A stretch of 64,000 nucleotides of DNA from Anaeropeptidivorans aminofermentans. Lineage in GTDB: Bacteria; Bacillota; Clostridia; Lachnospirales; UBA5962. The notes beneath the pieces are model-generated. The model made no database searches, had not been told where the DNA came from, and saw only the letters and a program-made list of their open reading frames with translations. This document shows, piece by piece, positions 62,337 through 64,000 of the stretch. The stretch spans positions 1,302,001 to 1,366,000 of the forward strand of contig NZ_OW711693.1 of NCBI RefSeq assembly GCF_940670685.1. The letters are read 5' to 3'. A program made the position numbers and the translations under genes. Numbering within the stretch: position 1 is the stretch's first letter; each line of letters begins with the position of its first letter.

Positions 62337-62969
62337 TTATGGGTTTAATATTTCCCAAAGCTCCAAAGGGCTTTCAGCATAGTATGTAGCTTTAATATGG
62401 TCAATGCCTTCTCTTCCCCAAAGGGCGAGAACGCAGTCTACATTTGCCGATAGGGCGCACTCCATATCATAGATGCTATCCCCTATATATAAAGCCTTTT
62501 CTGCTTTAATACCTGATAGTTCAAGCATTTTAATCATCGGCTCGGGGTGAGGCTTATGATGAGAGGTGCTTTCCGCAGTAACAATATGCTTAAAATACGG
62601 CATGATACCAAGAGGCGCAAAATCCTTTTCAAATTCGATTTTGTCTTTTGATGTTAAAAGCCCCAAAGGAATCCCTTTATTATGAAGCTTTTCTATTAAT
62701 GGCATAATACCGTCAAAGAGCTTTATTTGAGGAATATATCTTTCAAATTTCTTATTCCAAAGGTTATAGGCTTCAAGCAATTGAGCATTATCGATACTTA
62801 GCTTCAGAAGGGCTTCTTCACTTGGAATTCCTAAGGCGAATTTAAGTTCCTTATCCTCATAGCGTATGCCCTTTAAATCAAAAATTGTATCCCGAAGGGA
62901 GCTTAATACAGCAAATTCCGTATCTATTAATGTTCCGTCAATATCGAATATAACAAATGAATATCTCAT
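62337..62969 (-). CDS. HAD-family phosphatase (PGP-like)
   Basis: The 210-residue protein has the HAD motifs FDIDGTLIDTE (nucleophile Asp), GLLTSKDK (motif II), KPHPEPMIKML (Lys motif III) and YIGDSIYDMECALSA (motif IV), with an alpha-helical cap between motifs I and II as in phosphoglycolate phosphatase-like enzymes. Substrate unknown. The ATG has an AGAGGTG site. It is a single-gene unit on the minus strand. Confidence 0.9.
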   Translation of the reverse strand: MRYSFVIFDIDGTLIDTEFAVLSSLRDTIFDLKGIRYEDKELKFALGIPSEEALLKLSIDNAQLLEAYNLWNKKFERYIPQIKLFDGIMPLIEKLHNKGIPLGLLTSKDKIEFEKDFAPLGIMPYFKHIVTAESTSHHKPHPEPMIKMLELSGIKAEKALYIGDSIYDMECALSANVDCVLALWGREGIDHIKATYYAESPLELWEILNP

Positions 62970-63812
62970 AAATCACCTCTGATAAATATAGCAGCAGTCT
63001 CTTTTAAATATGCAGGACAAATAAAATAATTTTATCATACATAAAAGAGAATTCAATAAAAGAGCCAATTCATTATCAAATAGCAAAAGCTTCAATTATC
63101 ATGATATTTAATAAAATGAAATATCAGTTACCCAAGAAGGATAAGGGCTTTTTAAAATGCCGTAAGATTACTTATTAAAGGCAGTTGCTGCTTTATGGAA
63201 TCTATATAAATATGAGGAAGATGGGTATAGGGTTACCATAACAGAATTTGTATTTAGAGATTCTGAAATATTTAAATAAGATGAGTTTGTATCTGTTCGC
63301 CTGTTGATGTCTTGTTGTATTGCGAATTTAGCGCCGGCTGGGTTACTGTGTAAATATGATAAGGCTTCCAGATTGGAAAAAGATGCATGGTAAGGGTTGA
63401 AGGAGTACTCTTTATAGAAAAATATGAATACTATGGATAAATATTTAATGATTGCAGATTTATGAATGGCATACTTGCGAATATTACTTTGAACTTATCT
63501 TAAGCATTCAGTTTGTGCTTGTGTGATTTCTATTATGTTGATGGAATTAATGGCTATGACGGGAGTTGATTGCACAACAAAAAACAACGCCACGAAAGGT
63601 GCCGTTTCTTAAAATTTATATACTTAAATAAATATGAAACAGTAACATGGTCAATTGCTTTTTTCTTATTTGATAGCTTTTAAAGCCAAATATCTGGGGC
63701 GGAATAAAAGTAAATTGACTATATTTACTGTAAATTAAGATATGCATTCGGCATTATTTATCGAAAGAGCTTATAATTAATTATAAGCATTAATTTTAAT
63801 TACTGCTGTATA
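62970..63812. other. Intergenic between the HAD gene and cysE
   Basis: About 840 bp, AT-rich, with stops in all frames. Apart from a hairpin at 63586-63606 I see no gene, RNA or repeat copy. Confidence 0.4.
63586..63606 (-). terminator. Possible cysE terminator
   Basis: On the minus strand AACGGCAC pairs with GTGGCGTT (one mismatch) and is followed by GTTTTTTG. It is about 200 bp past the cysE stop codon. Confidence 0.5.
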
Positions 63813-64000
63813 TTATGATAAGTTTTTATTGGTTTTGATTTCTTCAAGTTGCTTTTTTAATAATGCAATTTCTTTAGAAAGACGGGAAAGCTCTTGAGAA
63901 ATAGGGTCGGGTATATGCACGTGGTCAAGCTGACTGCCTACGTCTATTTTTTTGCCGTTTACTCTTACTATTCTTGCAGGAACGCCAACGGCAGTAGCTC
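63813..64000 (-). CDS. cysE: Serine O-acetyltransferase, C-terminal part
   Basis: The minus strand encodes ATAVGVPARIVRVNG, KIDVGSQLDHVHIPDP and ISQELSRLSKEIALLKKQLEE before the stop at 63813. This is the end of the left-handed beta-helix domain and C-terminal tail of CysE/EpsC, which makes O-acetylserine for cysteine synthesis. The 5' part lies beyond the window. Only 62 codons are seen, but the GVPARIVR and DHVHIPDP patterns are characteristic. Confidence 0.85.
   Translation of the reverse strand, partial: ATAVGVPARIVRVNGKKIDVGSQLDHVHIPDPISQELSRLSKEIALLKKQLEEIKTNKNLS

Noticed and set aside
63100-63560. Coding-like stretch near ATGAAATATCAGTTACCC
   Set aside because: Stops within a short distance in each frame; no homologous family recognised.
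1-64000. CRISPR array
   Set aside because: No regularly spaced identical repeats; the repeats found are dispersed hairpins or lie inside genes.

Overview
The window comes from an AT-rich, anaerobic, endospore-forming Firmicute, most likely of the class Clostridia. The pointers are the two dipicolinate synthase subunits, many clostridial-type ABC systems, an S-layer homology protein and Clostridium-like ribosome binding sites. I cannot name the genus from the sequence. Both ends cut genes: a YcaO protein on the left and serine O-acetyltransferase (cysE) on the right.

Layout. 1-2.9 kb: the end of a YcaO (azole- or thioamide-type RiPP) cluster with an S41 peptidase. 2.9-5.5 kb: two head-to-tail, dead IS3-family copies. 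5.6-8.6 kb: an intact HEPN/Toprim protein followed by decayed genes. 8.9-17 kb: a scar of an integrative element (tRNA 3' fragment abutting a broken sigma-like gene), then a glycopeptide-resistance operon in vanB order, vanR-vanS-vanY-vanW-vanH-ligase-vanX, with vanW frameshifted and vanY fused to a VanZ-like domain. CTGTA direct repeats with an 11-bp period lie in front of both vanR and vanY. 17.4-21.3 kb: a tight operon of a GIY-YIG protein, a DUF6530-like protein, a MoxR-type AAA+/VWA fusion and an XRE regulator fused to a desulfoferrodoxin-like domain. 21.3-24.5 kb: transposon fossils around dpaA and dpaB. 24.5-28.7 kb: a LysR regulator, a threonine aldolase-type lyase and a dicarboxylate/amino-acid symporter. 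30.1-35.6 kb: a two-component system facing a repeat-containing exported protein and an SLH surface protein.

36-49.5 kb is the most interesting metabolic block: C_GCAxxG_C_C protein, CCG-domain Fe-S protein, two TVP38/VTT membrane proteins, a rhodanese lipoprotein, a triple-rhodanese lipoprotein (YnjE-like), the two glycosyltransferases known as rSAM/selenodomain-associated, an APH-fold kinase, a nucleoside hydrolase and a YnjBCD-like ABC importer. It joins two gene sets otherwise known from different bacteria (E. coli ydjXYZ-ynjABCDE and the rSAM/selenodomain or arsenosugar set), but the radical SAM enzyme is not in the window. 50-54.5 kb: an AtuA-type enzyme pair with an SsuABC/TauABC-like importer whose permease seems to start at an ATA codon. 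55-56 kb: an adenine/adenosine-deaminase-like protein with an altered catalytic motif. 56.9-61.9 kb: a TudS-related desulfidase co-transcribed with a carbohydrate-type ABC importer, with a compact multi-hairpin RNA before the binding-protein gene. The right end has a HAD phosphatase and cysE.

A dispersed hairpin repeat of about 140 bp (MITE-like) occurs five times between 35.7 and 62.3 kb. No CRISPR array, rRNA, complete tRNA or complete prophage was found.
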